In this document: piece after piece, positions 11,012-21,065 of the stretch | Numbering within the stretch: the stretch's first letter is position 1 | How the letters are laid out: every line of letters starts with the position of its first letter | From: Priapulus caudatus | Taxonomy: Eukaryota > Priapulida > Priapulimorpha > Priapulimorphida > Priapulidae | DNA: 41,738 bases | Reading direction: 5' to 3' | Assembly (NCBI RefSeq): GCF_000485595.1 | Contig: NW_014577410.1 | Location: 100,992 to 142,729, forward strand | Translations under genes and position numbers: made by a program | Notes under the pieces: model-generated | What the model saw: the letters and a program-made list of their open reading frames with translations, nothing else | Told to the model about the DNA's origin: nothing | Database searches by the model: none

Positions 11012-11760
11012 ATGTAATGTAACGTATCGTGATGTAACGACGTGTCTACAGGATGAGCAGCCCTGCAACGATGCGGAGGGGGGAATCGGATGTAAAGTAA
11101 CGTAGCGTTTCGTAATGCAATGTAATGACGTGTCTATCGGATGAGCAGCCCTGTAACGATGCAATGGAAGCGGTGAAATGTAACGTACGGTAGTGTATCA
11201 TAATGACACGTAATGTAATGACATGTCTATAGGATGAGCAGCCCTGCAACAACACGAAGACGATGTAATGTAACGCAGTGTAGTACAATGTAATGTAATG
11301 TATCATTAATGTAATGTAATGATGTGTCTATATAGGATGAGCAGCCTGCAACGACATGGAGACAATGTAACGTAATGTAATGTAACGTAATGCAATGACG
11401 TGTCTATAGAATGACCAGCTATGGAGGATGACCAGCTCTGCAATGACATGGAGACAATGTATAACACAACGTAGCACATCGTAACTTAATGTAACGTAAT
11501 GTAATGACATGTCTATAGGAGCAGCCCTGTAGTGACACGGAAACAATGTATAACACAACGTAGCACATCGTAAGTGAAATTTAATGTAATGTAATGACAT
11601 GTCTATATAGATAAGGTGAGCATCATCTTTGCAATGATATAAATGTAATGAAATGCAATATAACGTAATGTAGCATAATGCAACGAAACATAATGTTATG
11701 TAATGTCATGTAACTTGTCGTGCAATAATGTCTCTATATGATCAGGTGCCCTGCAACATC
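11012..11760. repeat. Intronic minisatellite repeating the splice acceptor of the Ig exon
   Basis: About eight degenerate units of roughly 75-130 bp. Each has a GTGTCTATAGGATGAGCAGC-like head and a tail of GTAATGTAAC pentamer-type repeats. Heads lie near 11042, 11131, 11224, 11325, 11401, 11511, 11601 and 11731. The first heads also contain CCCTGCAACGATG, identical to the acceptor boundary of the Ig exon. On the minus strand several units therefore present GTTGCAG|GGCTGCT, a decoy 3' splice site upstream of the true one. Identity across the boundary is continuous from 10984 to about 11011 against 11056 to about 11083. Confidence 0.8.
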
Positions 11761-11764
11761 AACT

Positions 11765-13140
11765 TCTACTACTACTACCTTTAATCACAACTAATCTAAA
11801 CGAAATTATGACGCCTCATGCATGAAAACTTAAAACTTCCCCGTAATTTTCATCACACGTCTGAAAACAATAACATTTTCAGTAACGCTTCCTGCGTAGC
11901 TCCACACATCCGTTCGTAACGCACACATTCCATGTTGACATTAAGTGGAGAGCACTGATTTCATTTTTCAAAAACTCTACAATGGTTCCAACGTTTACGT
12001 TTCCTGTTCATACAATCGATTCAGAATCTACCGGCTTGCGGAAGGACCGATTTCAGGCCACAAATGGCAACAGATCTATATCGTACAACAATTATTTGAC
12101 TCGAGCGCAAAGCTATCCGCATAGGGTGAATGGTGTCACGCAGCATGCAAGCACCCAGGGCCAGGCGCGGTCGAATATCTGACACAGTGTCTCTTGCAAG
12201 CACACCCAGAATTTAAACATTTATCGCGGCCATAAAACGGTATAAATTCTCCCCTGAAAGGCGAGGCGTTAGCGTCATTTTGTATATTTTTAGACACGCA
12301 GGCATGTCATTTTATGGTCACGTTGCGATGTTGCCTTGTAAAGCATCTGTACGCTGATATGACCCGCTATTCAATAACGTTCTAACAAGTTAATGTGCAT
12401 TTCCAGTATAGAGTCATCATAATATACAGTATTTAACCCCCTCCCCTCAGCTACAGTTCACTTCGGGGCCCTGCAATGTGATACACGTCCGAACAGCATT
12501 TTAATCCCTTCCAATTATAAAATTTCCCATTTACAAGTTCATAATATAGAAATTTAATCTGAACTGTCGGGATGTTTTAGTAGAATTTACTGTCATAGGT
12601 TTTCTTTTTTACGGTGAACGTTTTTATATATATAAAGTTAGTAAAATGTACAGATCTGTCTGTTTGTCAGTATGTTATTGATTAGCAACTTGAACGCCGT
12701 TTACGTCGCACCAGCCCAATAAAAAATTACACCTAAAATATTATGACCATGCCCTGTCTCGGTCATGTCACAGTTTACATTATTCAACCTCAGAATAATG
12801 AAAGAGATTTAATCATCTATACACGATGCCACACGGCCTTTCCCCCACATTCTTGTGCATATGCAGCATGCAGTAATGTAGCATATATATGCAGATTTCT
12901 TTTGCTTCTCAGCCATGCAGTATAGATCTCTTCTGCATACGCTTGGCAAAATTACCAGTGTTACCAATCACCATACTCTGGATAGATCTTAGGAAACAAC
13001 TTCAACTACCTAAATACACGTAATTCCGTCTAGAACCAGTCCGGGAAATAGGGGCCCCCATTGTCATCACTGCTTTTACATCGGAAAGCCAGCGACCCGT
13101 AATTTGTTTTTTTCCGACGCAGACTTAAACAAACACGTTC
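11765..13140. other. Intergenic or intronic sequence, no gene seen
   Basis: About 1.4 kb without credible coding signal. It may be intron of the Ig-domain gene, since the missing signal-peptide exon should lie upstream on the minus strand (higher coordinates). I could not identify that exon. Confidence 0.45.
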
Positions 13141-13141
13141 A

Positions 13142-13478
13142 CAGGGGTAGAAATTTACTTTTGAACAAGGGAGTCCCAACGGACTCCCTACCCTCAAAAA
13201 GAGGGAGTCCGCAGTCTGAGGTTCAAAATTAAAGATATTAACAATAACGCATGTGCTTATTTTTAAGATTCATGCAGTTGCACGTCTGCCAAATTTTCTT
13301 TGCACATTACCTGAAAAAATACAGTAATTTCGCGAGGCCGTGCTCCGGAACGAACTAGTTAGTATGGCAGAATTTTCAGGGGTCCGAGTCACACGAACTC
13401 CTGCATATGTCAAATCAGGGAGTCCGACAGTAAATCAGGGAGTATTTGACTCCGAACTCCCGTTAATTTCGCACCCTG
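13142..13478. mobile_element. Small inverted-repeat element, hAT-like ends
   Basis: The left end reads CAGGGGTAGAAATTTAC and the right end, on the minus strand, reads CAGGGTGCGAAATTAACGG, forming imperfect inverted termini around about 337 bp. The interior holds repeated GGGAGTCC/GGACTCCC words, including an 8-bp perfect hairpin at about 13166-13190. No coding capacity. Ends starting CAGGG are seen in hAT-type MITEs. A clean 8-bp target duplication was not evident; GTTCA lies close to both ends. A third copy of this end is at 18649. Confidence 0.55.
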
Positions 13479-13479
13479 T

Positions 13480-15118
13480 GTTCAAATTGTCATGACCGTG
13501 CGCACGTACAGTGACAAAGAGAACGAAAACGCAAGAGGGAGAAACTAGTGACAGGTGGTCACAGACAACGGCTCAGGAGCAAACAATGACACAGGATCGG
13601 ATCAGCACGTTTTCCATGTGATGAAATTCAGCATTTACGCCAGTTAGGGAGAAAATGGCTGTCATTATTTTTGCCCACATCACACGTACCCAAGAGAAAC
13701 AATTCGACACAATCGCATCGCGTTTTCGCGCGTCTGTACATTTAGTAAATGCATGTCGCTGCAACGCTACTGGCCTGAACACTGCCCTAGTGTCAGAATG
13801 TGGGAAATTCGACGAATCGAGCAAAAAACAGCTTCTGTTCGCATGTACATGAACGTAAAATTTCTAATGCAAAAAAATTCCCCCGAGTAACAAACACTAT
13901 GCGCACGAAATTTCTGGGAGTTACCTAGCTCGAAGAAACGCTCATATTATAGAAAGACATCGATAGAAATGTGTATTGCTGTGCGTTAGTCTCGCTGTCT
14001 GGCCAGGCCAGCAGTTACCGGACTGTAGCGTGACTAACATGCTAGGACGCAGTAATTCCACGCACTTCTAGCAGAACGCGGCTTTTACGCGTAAAAATCC
14101 GAGAAACAGTTGCGCAGATGCTACATGCCGGGTGCTTGTACTACAAGTCGAAAACACGGGCCGCCGCCACCAACAACAACACGCACACACACACATCAGC
14201 TGCTGCTGCTACACACATATATATATAATAACGTCAAGATTTTTTTCGCAGCACAAACCAGTACGCGCGAGAGAAATGCTCCAACGTCATGGCAACTTAC
14301 ACCGAGTATTACAGGGAGAGCGAAAGACCCCAGTTGCCCCCACGTACAATTTGGCTACGAGTAATCTAAAAACCGACTTTCAACAAACCCGCTTGCATCG
14401 ACAATGGCCTGTAATTCAGAGAGAGCAAGAGAGAGCGCGAGTGAAACAGCCAACGAGAGAGAGAGAGTGAGACTGAGAGAGCGAGAGAGAGAAGAGAAAG
14501 AAAGCACCAAGCTGCTATAGTACTGCAGGGGAATCAGCTTCTTCGTGCTGCTCTGTGAATACTAGAGCTGCTACTGCTGCTCGGTAAATTTTAGTTTGCA
14601 AACATGCATGTATCCGCATAGATCTGCTTATATCGTTCACGCCAGACACCTAACTACGAAAATTGGTCGGCATCTGCACTACTACGATTTCATGTGTAAG
14701 CTTGTTGGCATCAAGACAGTATCGTAATCTTACGCACGTACAAAATGAAATGATGAAATTTACTCGCTTAATTTTGCTCTTCTCTTGCGATGAATAAATT
14801 ACAGTTGTAGTACACACAGATTTCAAAAGTCCCCCTGCATGTCAGTGTCGTTTCTTGATGACCTACGGAGTCAGTGTAGTCGCCGTAGTTTTGTTTAGGG
14901 TGACAAACTTGGAGTGATTGTAAAATGGTAGTGATTGTGAATTCATGATTGTGAGGGAGAATACATGGAAACGTGGGATACTCATGATACCATCTTGCCC
15001 ATGTATGCATGCTTTGCAGAGCAGAGAGTTATGAACTTCGGTGGCCATAGACGTGCATGTACCAATAAACTTGGTTTATCAAATTCAGATTGCAATAGTG
15101 TGCATCGTCTGCAGGGTG
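13480..15118. other. Intergenic or intronic sequence, no gene seen
   Basis: Unique-looking DNA with short simple repeats: CACACACA near 14180-14196, TGCTGCTGCT near 14200 and GAGAGA near 14452-14500. Open frames at 13573-13852 on either strand overlap one another and show no protein signature. Confidence 0.45.
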
Positions 15119-15121
15119 ATA

Positions 15122-15326
15122 CTCCATTAGGAGTGTTCCCAACTTTAATGTCATTAATGGTCATAATAACATATATATATGGTCATGGTCATGGTCATAT
15201 CTTAGTTTGTGGTTCAATGTCATTTAGGTTAGGGTTAGGGTTAGGGTTAGGATTATCAATCATTAATCATTTTCATTAATCATTTATCATTAATGATATC
15301 AAAGTTGGGAACACTCCTAATGGAGC
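15122..15326. mobile_element. MITE with ~40-bp terminal inverted repeats and internal TTAGGG repeats
   Basis: The left terminus (15122-15160, starting CTCCATTAGGAGTGTTCCC) is matched in inverse orientation by 15287-15326 (ending GGGAACACTCCTAATGGAG). Between them lie a GGTCAT triple repeat and about four copies of TTAGGG (15224-15252), followed by ATTAATCATT repeats. It is non-coding and about 205 bp long. The superfamily is not recognised. Confidence 0.8.
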
Positions 15327-15339
15327 GTTAGCCCGGCTG

Positions 15340-15412
15340 CGTGCATGTGCGTGTGTGCGTGCGCGTACATTCATGTGCGTGCTTGTGTGCATGTGTGTGC
15401 ATGCGTGTGCGC
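15340..15412. repeat. GTGTGC/GTGCAT microsatellite
   Basis: Imperfect alternating GT/GC sequence. From 15412 to 16640 I see no gene: mixed AT-leaning sequence with short open frames only. Confidence 0.7.
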
Positions 15413-16649
15413 ACGTTTATTATTATTATAACATATAAACAACTGCATTTGGCATGAGCTTTAAAAACATGACTTAATTTGCTTGGTAAAAACTTTGCTC
15501 AATCGGCACGTCAATCTACGACCTACAGTGGAAAGTTCCCAGTGACACCCTCGTTTTCTCCTCACAATCTAGTAGGCACACTCACGATGAGTTACAATCC
15601 AAGCTGGGTGTACAGTGCATGCACCAAACAGGACAGACTCCCATGGTAGGCAGACAAGAAGGGCTCCCGGCTTTGTCTCTACTGTATTACAGCCGTTCCC
15701 CACAGAGACGGTCAACTAATCATCTTAGCTGCTTAATATGCAAGCCATATGAGCAGCACACTGCCACAGGATGTGAGTGATGGCCAGGTTTTGTTAGGCT
15801 TGCCATAGCAGATCGGTCACACTGCAGGGGAGAGGGGCATCCAGGGGCACTGAGGTAGTAGGAAATTGTACAACACAAATGCATTTATATGCTGTATATA
15901 GTCGGTGACATATAAAAACCATGATCCTAAAGTGCACTGCAGTCTATACTAGTTCCTTGCATTTATTCGAGTCGAATAAACCTGTCGACCACATTATTAC
16001 TAATTTGTAAGTATCTGACATTATGAAACAGTGTTTGTATCACATATATGGATATAAAGATTCATGTATATTAAAAATTATTATATGTATCACGGTAAAA
16101 AAATCCTGCTAAAGCACCTTTACACGCTATATGCACTGTGATTGAATTTACAGATCTGCATGCATCATCAAAGGATGTCCCTGCAATAAAGCAATGTACA
16201 TCATTATGCGATACATGTAAACATGAATGCTAAATTATTGTGCAGTAGACATGATAAATGTGCGAGTGTGTTAACTATCTATTTCCATGCACCAATTGCA
16301 CGAGCCTCGTTCGGCGTGCGGCATATAAATTTTAATAATAAAATAATTTCAGCAAAATGAACGCAGCTTCCTGCAATAGTAAACGAATATATTTAGGTCA
16401 TAAACTTCCCGTATCGTAACTAATTCGTGAGCTATATACTGAAATTACGTGCTGCAATTATATCAATGGGATCATGATGATGAATGGTAAGCAAACATGT
16501 ATTGTAAATTTGTATAATTTTAAACGCCTTTTGGAGAAACACTTTGGCACATGGCACGTGTGTCTGTACTTCTATTTGTAACTATCAATCACAGATGTCC
16601 GGGATGTGTTGGACTAGCTGCACAGAATATATTACAAACTTGCTAAGAT

Positions 16650-16720
16650 CATAGATATAGAAGAAGATCTTCTATGTCTATGCTAGGATACGTATTACAC
16701 ATCATCGTCTGATGATGTGT
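16650..16720. other. Two adjacent short hairpins
   Basis: Hairpin 1 (16650-16682) pairs CATAGATATAGAAGA with TCTTCTATGTCTATG, a 15-bp stem with one G-T type mismatch and a 3-nt loop. Hairpin 2 (16697-16720) pairs ACACATCATC with GATGATGTGT, a perfect 10-bp stem with a 4-nt loop. They are too short for standard miRNA precursors. Function unknown. Confidence 0.6.
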
Positions 16721-17093
16721 TTGTAGGATGATTGATTGATCATGGCTCATGCATTGGTTACACGACGTAATAGTATGGGTGAACAACGCTATCAATGCAC
16801 TCTTGATGGGAATCATGATTGATAACATTTGACAATGATGAATCTATGCCACAGCCGCCGGCGATCCCAGTGCCGGTGGCAGTGGACACCAAGTGCTGTG
16901 ATCAACTGGCTGCATGTCATCGTGGTTTGTACAAGTAACAAGGTATACAAAGCTGAAAGCATGTGGAAAAACGCGATGTAAGAGCCATCGACGTTTTTCG
17001 CCAAACTAAACGTATATTAACTTACCAAGCAAGGCTATAATCCTCACAATCATCCTGAAGTACTTCCACTCGAATCCCTGCACAATATCTCAC

Positions 17094-17297
17094 TTGAAAT
17101 CGACACAAATGCTACCTCTTTGTGATCATTCTTCGCTGCTCCGTATGAGCTGCGCCGCTGCGGTCTCCCACTATAGTAAACTGATGCTGTACGGCGGCAT
17201 CTTCAAAGAAGCCGGCCAGCCGGTGCACTTCGTAGCTGAGCACTATGCGCGAAGTAGTGCCGAGTACAATCGTGAAGCGTTAAAAACCGCACTATAG
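17094..17297 (+). CDS. Unrecognised open frame, possible terminal exon
   Basis: A 67-codon frame ending in TAG. Its part after about 17140 has protein-like composition (AAAVSHYSKLMLYGG, then FKEAGQPVHFVAEHYARS). GC content there is higher than in the flanks. I do not recognise a family. No strong splice acceptor or polyadenylation signal was found, so this could be chance or a decayed fragment. Confidence 0.2.
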   Translation: MKSTQMLPLCDHSSLLRMSCAAAVSHYSKLMLYGGIFKEAGQPVHFVAEHYARSSAEYNREALKTAL

Positions 17298-17617
17298 ATT
17301 CGAAACTTTATTACAAGTAAATACTATAATTTATATAATCCTTGTTATTGATTGATATTTTTCATGATTGATTATTAAAATGAAGATCTATGACTAAAGG
17401 GACCACATCTTAATCACATTATTAATATCTATCCGCCAACCCCACCTATGCCATTTGCCACTAGGTGGCAACACAGTCCAGTAACTCTCCACAGAGTCGC
17501 GTTCACACGGTCATGGTTTGTCAAATGGGCTAATTTTGGCTCGGGTCAAATTTGGCTCGGGCCGGTTTGAGTCGGAGCGTTCACACGTACGTAACTCGTA
17601 AGGTGAATACTGTCTGT

Positions 17618-17650
17618 CAAATTCAAATTCAAATTCAAATAAATTTTATT
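17618..17650 (-). mobile_element. Possible 3' end of a non-LTR retroelement
   Basis: On the minus strand the sequence reads AATAAAATTTATTTGAA followed by about four TTTGAA repeats. A polyadenylation-type hexamer next to a short simple-repeat tail is typical of CR1/L2/RTE-like 3' ends. No reverse transcriptase is visible next to it, so the call is tentative. Confidence 0.3.
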
Positions 17651-17990
17651 GCACAAATATCTCACAGATACTTTGACAGTATGTCGCGAGATGGTTGTGT
17701 ACGATTTAGAGTGTTTACTTACGTTCCGAGTTCAATTATCAATCTTGAAAACGTGCATCCTGATCAAATTTTTCGAATTTTTATACTGTTTTCGACTTTA
17801 TTTCGTCGAAGTACACGTTCGACACTCGCGGCATCTACCGCTCTACTTGTTGTTGTTGTTGTTATTCGTTTATCCTCCTGCTTCACGAGGTCATGGTCAC
17901 AATGTATACCCAGGCTCTTTGTACCGCTCGCCGAAAACTGGTGCTAAAATTTGGCTCGGGCCTGGTCCGACGTTTTCGATGGGACCAAAA

Positions 17991-18305
17991 ATTGAGGTGC
18001 AAATCCACTTTAGGCACCTTAGGTATCACAAAGTGATGCAGAGATTTCTGTGTATCATCAACTGATGCGCAGACTTTCCGTATATCAAGGAATGATGCAA
18101 AAACCCTAACCCTAACCGTAACCCTAACCCTAACACACTTCGTGATACCTAAGGTTATACTTTATCAGTTTATGACTTAGGGTTAGGGTTAGGGTTTTTG
18201 CATCATTCCTTGATATACGGAACGTCTGTGCATCAGTTGATGATACACATAACTCTGTGCATCACTTCGTGATACCTAAGGTGCCTAAAGTGGATTTGCG
18301 CCCCA
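17991..18305. mobile_element. Foldback MITE with ~115-bp arms and TTAGGG repeats
   Basis: The left arm (17991-18135) and right arm (18178-18305) are inverse complements over about 115 bp, from ATCCACTTTAGGCACC inward to TGATGCAAAAACCC. The innermost part of each arm is a telomere-like run: CCCTAA repeats at 18102-18140, and TTAGGG repeats at 18178-18197. The loop is about 40 bp and repeats a CTTCGTGATACCTAAGG word from the arms. Non-coding. Confidence 0.85.
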
Positions 18306-18648
18306 AATTGGCTCGTGCCAAATTGGCACGGCCCCAAAAACCGTCCGTGTGAACGCTCGGCTCGAGCCAAATCTGGCGCGGGCCAAAAACGTCCGTGTGG
18401 ACGCGCCTTAGCTAGGGTCCCTATCATAGATATCCTATAACAACCTCAGATAACAACTAGATAGGCCCTAGCCAATGAGATTGAGAGTGCATTGCACCAT
18501 ATAGACCAATAAATTGTGCCCTAAAAAATTTTATATTCTGGTGTTATTTTAGGGCCTAATAGGCTTCCATAGACAAAACCTGTGAATTCCGACATGCAAA
18601 ATGCACGACAACCTTTTGACTATTTACGGCCGTGTTACATAGAAAATC

Positions 18649-18740
18649 AGGGGTCGAAATTAGCGGTATCCCGATATCCGCGGGATATCAGATTCTTGTG
18701 GGGGATACCAGATTTCAATGCTTGGTATCCCGCCGGGATA
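18649..18740 (+). mobile_element. Single hAT-like MITE end
   Basis: CAGGGGTCGAAATTAGCGG matches the termini of the element at 13142-13478. It is followed by GGTATCCCG/CGGGATATC words that repeat to about 18740. No second terminus was located, so this is a solo end or truncated element. Confidence 0.4.
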
Positions 18741-19462
18741 GTAAAAAAAAAATCGTCATAATCGGGATAGTGGTTGTTGAGTTATCAACTTTATACGGCA
18801 GCGCATCTGAGCGAGTGCGAGAGCGCGAGTGCGCGCCCTTAGTTACTAATTTACTATGTCACACTAGCGTTTTTATACAGCAGGCATGGCATATAAATTT
18901 GCAAGCGCAAGCGTGGCCGATGTTGATCATAATTGTGANGGAATGCATTGATAATAGACCTGGATTGAACATGGCATTGATCAATATTCTTCGTGAGAAA
19001 AAGGAGAAATCACCATATGAATATACACGGTTTTTATATATTTTAGACGAATATATCAGAAGAATATCAAATTTTATTCTGTATGTAGGATCACACATTT
19101 CACTCGTTTTTTTATAGTTTGATTGACTTTAATACGTTTTATATTTGTCAGCATATAAGGATTGTATTTTTAAAATTTTGCATTTGCATTATACAAGCAA
19201 TGACACAGGTGTGCAAATATCACATGTATATATTTCATTATTGGAATATTATATATATTATATATATATATATATTGTAAACATGCAGTTACAGAATTCA
19301 AACTCCTACGTTAAATTATGTGTGTTGTTATGTTATTTGTTTATGGTGTTGTTGTTTAGTGAGGCGTGTGCTTGCAATGTATTCCTGAAAGTTTGTTTTT
19401 CAAGCGCAGACTTGCTCTTAGTTAGTCTTTAGTTAGATTTTCTGTAGGTCTTGTATTAGCAT

Positions 19463-20085
19463 TGCATTAGATTGATTTCGTGTAGTCTTGCTATTCGGTG
19501 TGTATAAGATAGATGCTTGCTGAACTAAACCCCGCGCGATTCTTGCAACCCTGTTCCGTGTACTACCTTTCCTGCACTTTAACACGCTACCAAATCTTTC
19601 TAGGCAGTGTTCTATGACCCTAGTGCAGCCTTCCTACTTGCCTATGCGTCGTAGACATGCATTAGATGTGATTTGTCTGTACGTTTTGCCTAATTCGTTG
19701 TATAGATAGATGCTGCTGACTCACCCCACAAATTCTGTGCAACCCTTCACCACTGTACTACTTTCCTGCACTGTTGAACTCCAAATCTTTCTAGCAGTGG
19801 TCGGACCCTGGTGAGCTTCCTATTGTGCCTGGTGTGACTTGCACGTTAGATTGATTTCTGTAGTCTTGCTATTCGTCTACGCGGGCTCTGCTGGCGCGCG
19901 TGTATTAGATAGATGCTTGCTGACTCCACCCCCACAATTCTTGCAACCCTTACCCTGTACTACTTTCCTGCACTTTAACCTACCAAATCTTTCTATGCAG
20001 TGTTCAGGACCCTGGTGAGCTTAACACTTACCTGGTGTGACTGTATTAGATTGAGTTCTGTAGTCTTGCTATTCGTGTATATAGA
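19463..20085 (+). repeat. ~171-bp tandem repeat, copy 1 (indel-rich)
   Basis: About four units start at TGCATTAGATTGATTTC-like sequence (19463, 19658, about 19839 and about 20038). Each continues TAGTCTTGCTATTCGTG, GATGCTGCTGACT, CTTGCAACCCT, ACTTTCCTGCACTT, AAATCTTTCTA and CCTGGTGTGAC. The spacing here is about 180-199 bp, because units contain insertions absent from the copy at 28531-29090. Confidence 0.85.
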
Positions 20086-20600
20086 TGCTGCCGACTTTAG
20101 AGATACCACTAGAGATTCTTTTCTCAAGTTAAATCCTAATTTATTCATTTGTGATTGTCTGTCTGAGCCTTTATGCATTTTCATACACTAACATCTAGTT
20201 AGATATTAAATTTATTGTTATTATTTTATTGTTCTAGGTGGGTGGAATAATAATCCAACTGGCCATGTACCCTATTCGCTCCAATTTTCCTACCGCCGTG
20301 CGTATATTAGCCTATGAGCGACACCGCGCGCATATATTTGGTAATTAATTAAACTAATCGTGGTTCAATAAACTCAAAATTCACAGAGATTATAGCTAAG
20401 ACATGTGTCTATAATAGCTAGAATTTATAGAAATGTAACTCAACTCGTTCGCGAGATATCAGAGGAAGTACACTTTCCTAACGTCCGTTCGTCTGTTTAC
20501 TGCCCTAGAAAACAGTGCGACAATCATCTTTCCAATATGGCGGCAGGAAATCCCATCTGGCGATGACGTCAGGCCTATCTAGTTGTTATAGGATATCTAT

Positions 20601-20640
20601 GGTCCCTATATATAAAATATTATATTATATATAGGGACCC
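20601..20640. repeat. GGTCCCTATATATA palindrome
   Basis: GGTCCCTATATATA is paired with TATATATAGGGACC around a short AT spacer, an almost perfect inverted repeat. A related palindrome lies at 21065-21088. Together they bracket the two nested MITEs, and the arrangement is repeated at 29591-29629 and 30064-30088. Confidence 0.7.
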
Positions 20641-20660
20641 TAGTAACTCCTAGGGAATCG

Positions 20661-20884
20661 TGCACCGGGGAGAAATACTAATTTTTCACACATGTGTACA
20701 CATGTATTGTATACATGTGAACCCTAGCCCTAACCCTAACCCTAACCAAAGCCCTAACCCCAACTCTAACCCTAAGCAGAAAAATATTTTTTTTAAATAT
20801 TAAAAAAAAACGAATCCTTCTGACTTGGTACGATTCGGAACCGTTCGGCGAATTCCGGAAAAATGAGTATTTCTCCATGGTGCA
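20661..20884. mobile_element. MITE with TGCACC...GGTGCA ends and CCCTAA repeats (copy 1)
   Basis: A 224-bp element. The left end TGCACCGGGGAGAAATACT is inverted at the right end as AGTATTTCTCCATGGTGCA. The interior has an ACATGTGTACACATGT palindrome, about five CCCTAA-type telomere-like units (20705-20775), and A/T runs followed by GATTCGGAACCGTTCGG. CTCCTAGGG words flank both sides at short distance. The identical element is at 29651-29874. Confidence 0.8.
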
Positions 20885-20900
20885 ATAATTCTCCTAGGGT

Positions 20901-21065
20901 CCAGGGGCGTGTACAAGGGGGGGGTCCAGGGGGACACCCCCCCCCTGCTCGCGCAGAAAACGCATCTGAGGGGGTCTAATTTCAAAAATTTTCTTCCCTT
21001 CGCGTGCTCGCAAGTTTGGGTTACGGTTAGACCCCCCCTGCTACAAATCCTGTACACGCACCTGG
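20901..21065. mobile_element. MITE with CCAGGGGCGTGTACA ends (copy 1)
   Basis: A 165-bp element. CCAGGGGCGTGTACA on the left is matched by TGTACACGCACCTGG inverted on the right. The interior is rich in G and C homopolymer runs (GGGGGGGG, CCCCCCCC), with a CTCGCGCAG...GCGTGCTCGC pair. Copy 3 at 29891-30064 differs mainly in homopolymer lengths. Non-coding. Confidence 0.8.

Larger units (their letters stand above)
17529..18410. mobile_element. Nested inverted-repeat region with TTTGGCTCGGG motifs
   Basis: At 17529-17590 there are tandem TTTGGCTCGGG-type words followed by GCGTTCACACG. The same words occur in inverse orientation at 18305-18410 (CCAAATTGGC, CGTGTGAACGCTCGGC, GGCGCGGGCC). This suggests an outer inverted-repeat element of about 0.9 kb into which other elements have inserted (17618-17650 and 17991-18305). 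Non-coding. The outer boundaries are not exact. Confidence 0.5.
18412..20643. mobile_element. Candidate composite element bounded by CTAGGGTCCCTA termini
   Basis: The left end at 18412 reads CTAGGGTCCCTA, then ATAGATATCCTATAACAAC and ACTAGATAGGC. The right end at 20567-20643 carries the same words inverted: GCCTATCTAGTTGTTATAGG, ATATCTAT, then TAGGGACCCTAG. This is consistent with inverted termini of a non-autonomous DNA transposon of about 2.2 kb. Its interior has no recognised protein and includes the 171-bp tandem repeat. Later copies (X2, X3) lack this left end. Confidence 0.5.

Noticed and set aside
18102-18197. A true telomere end
   Set aside because: The hexamer arrays are short, face both directions within a foldback element and are flanked by normal sequence on both sides, so they are interstitial.
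18632-19117. Open frame through the start of block X (also 28054-28443)
   Set aside because: Contains an ambiguous base in copy 1, is broken or different in the other copies, and shows no protein family features.
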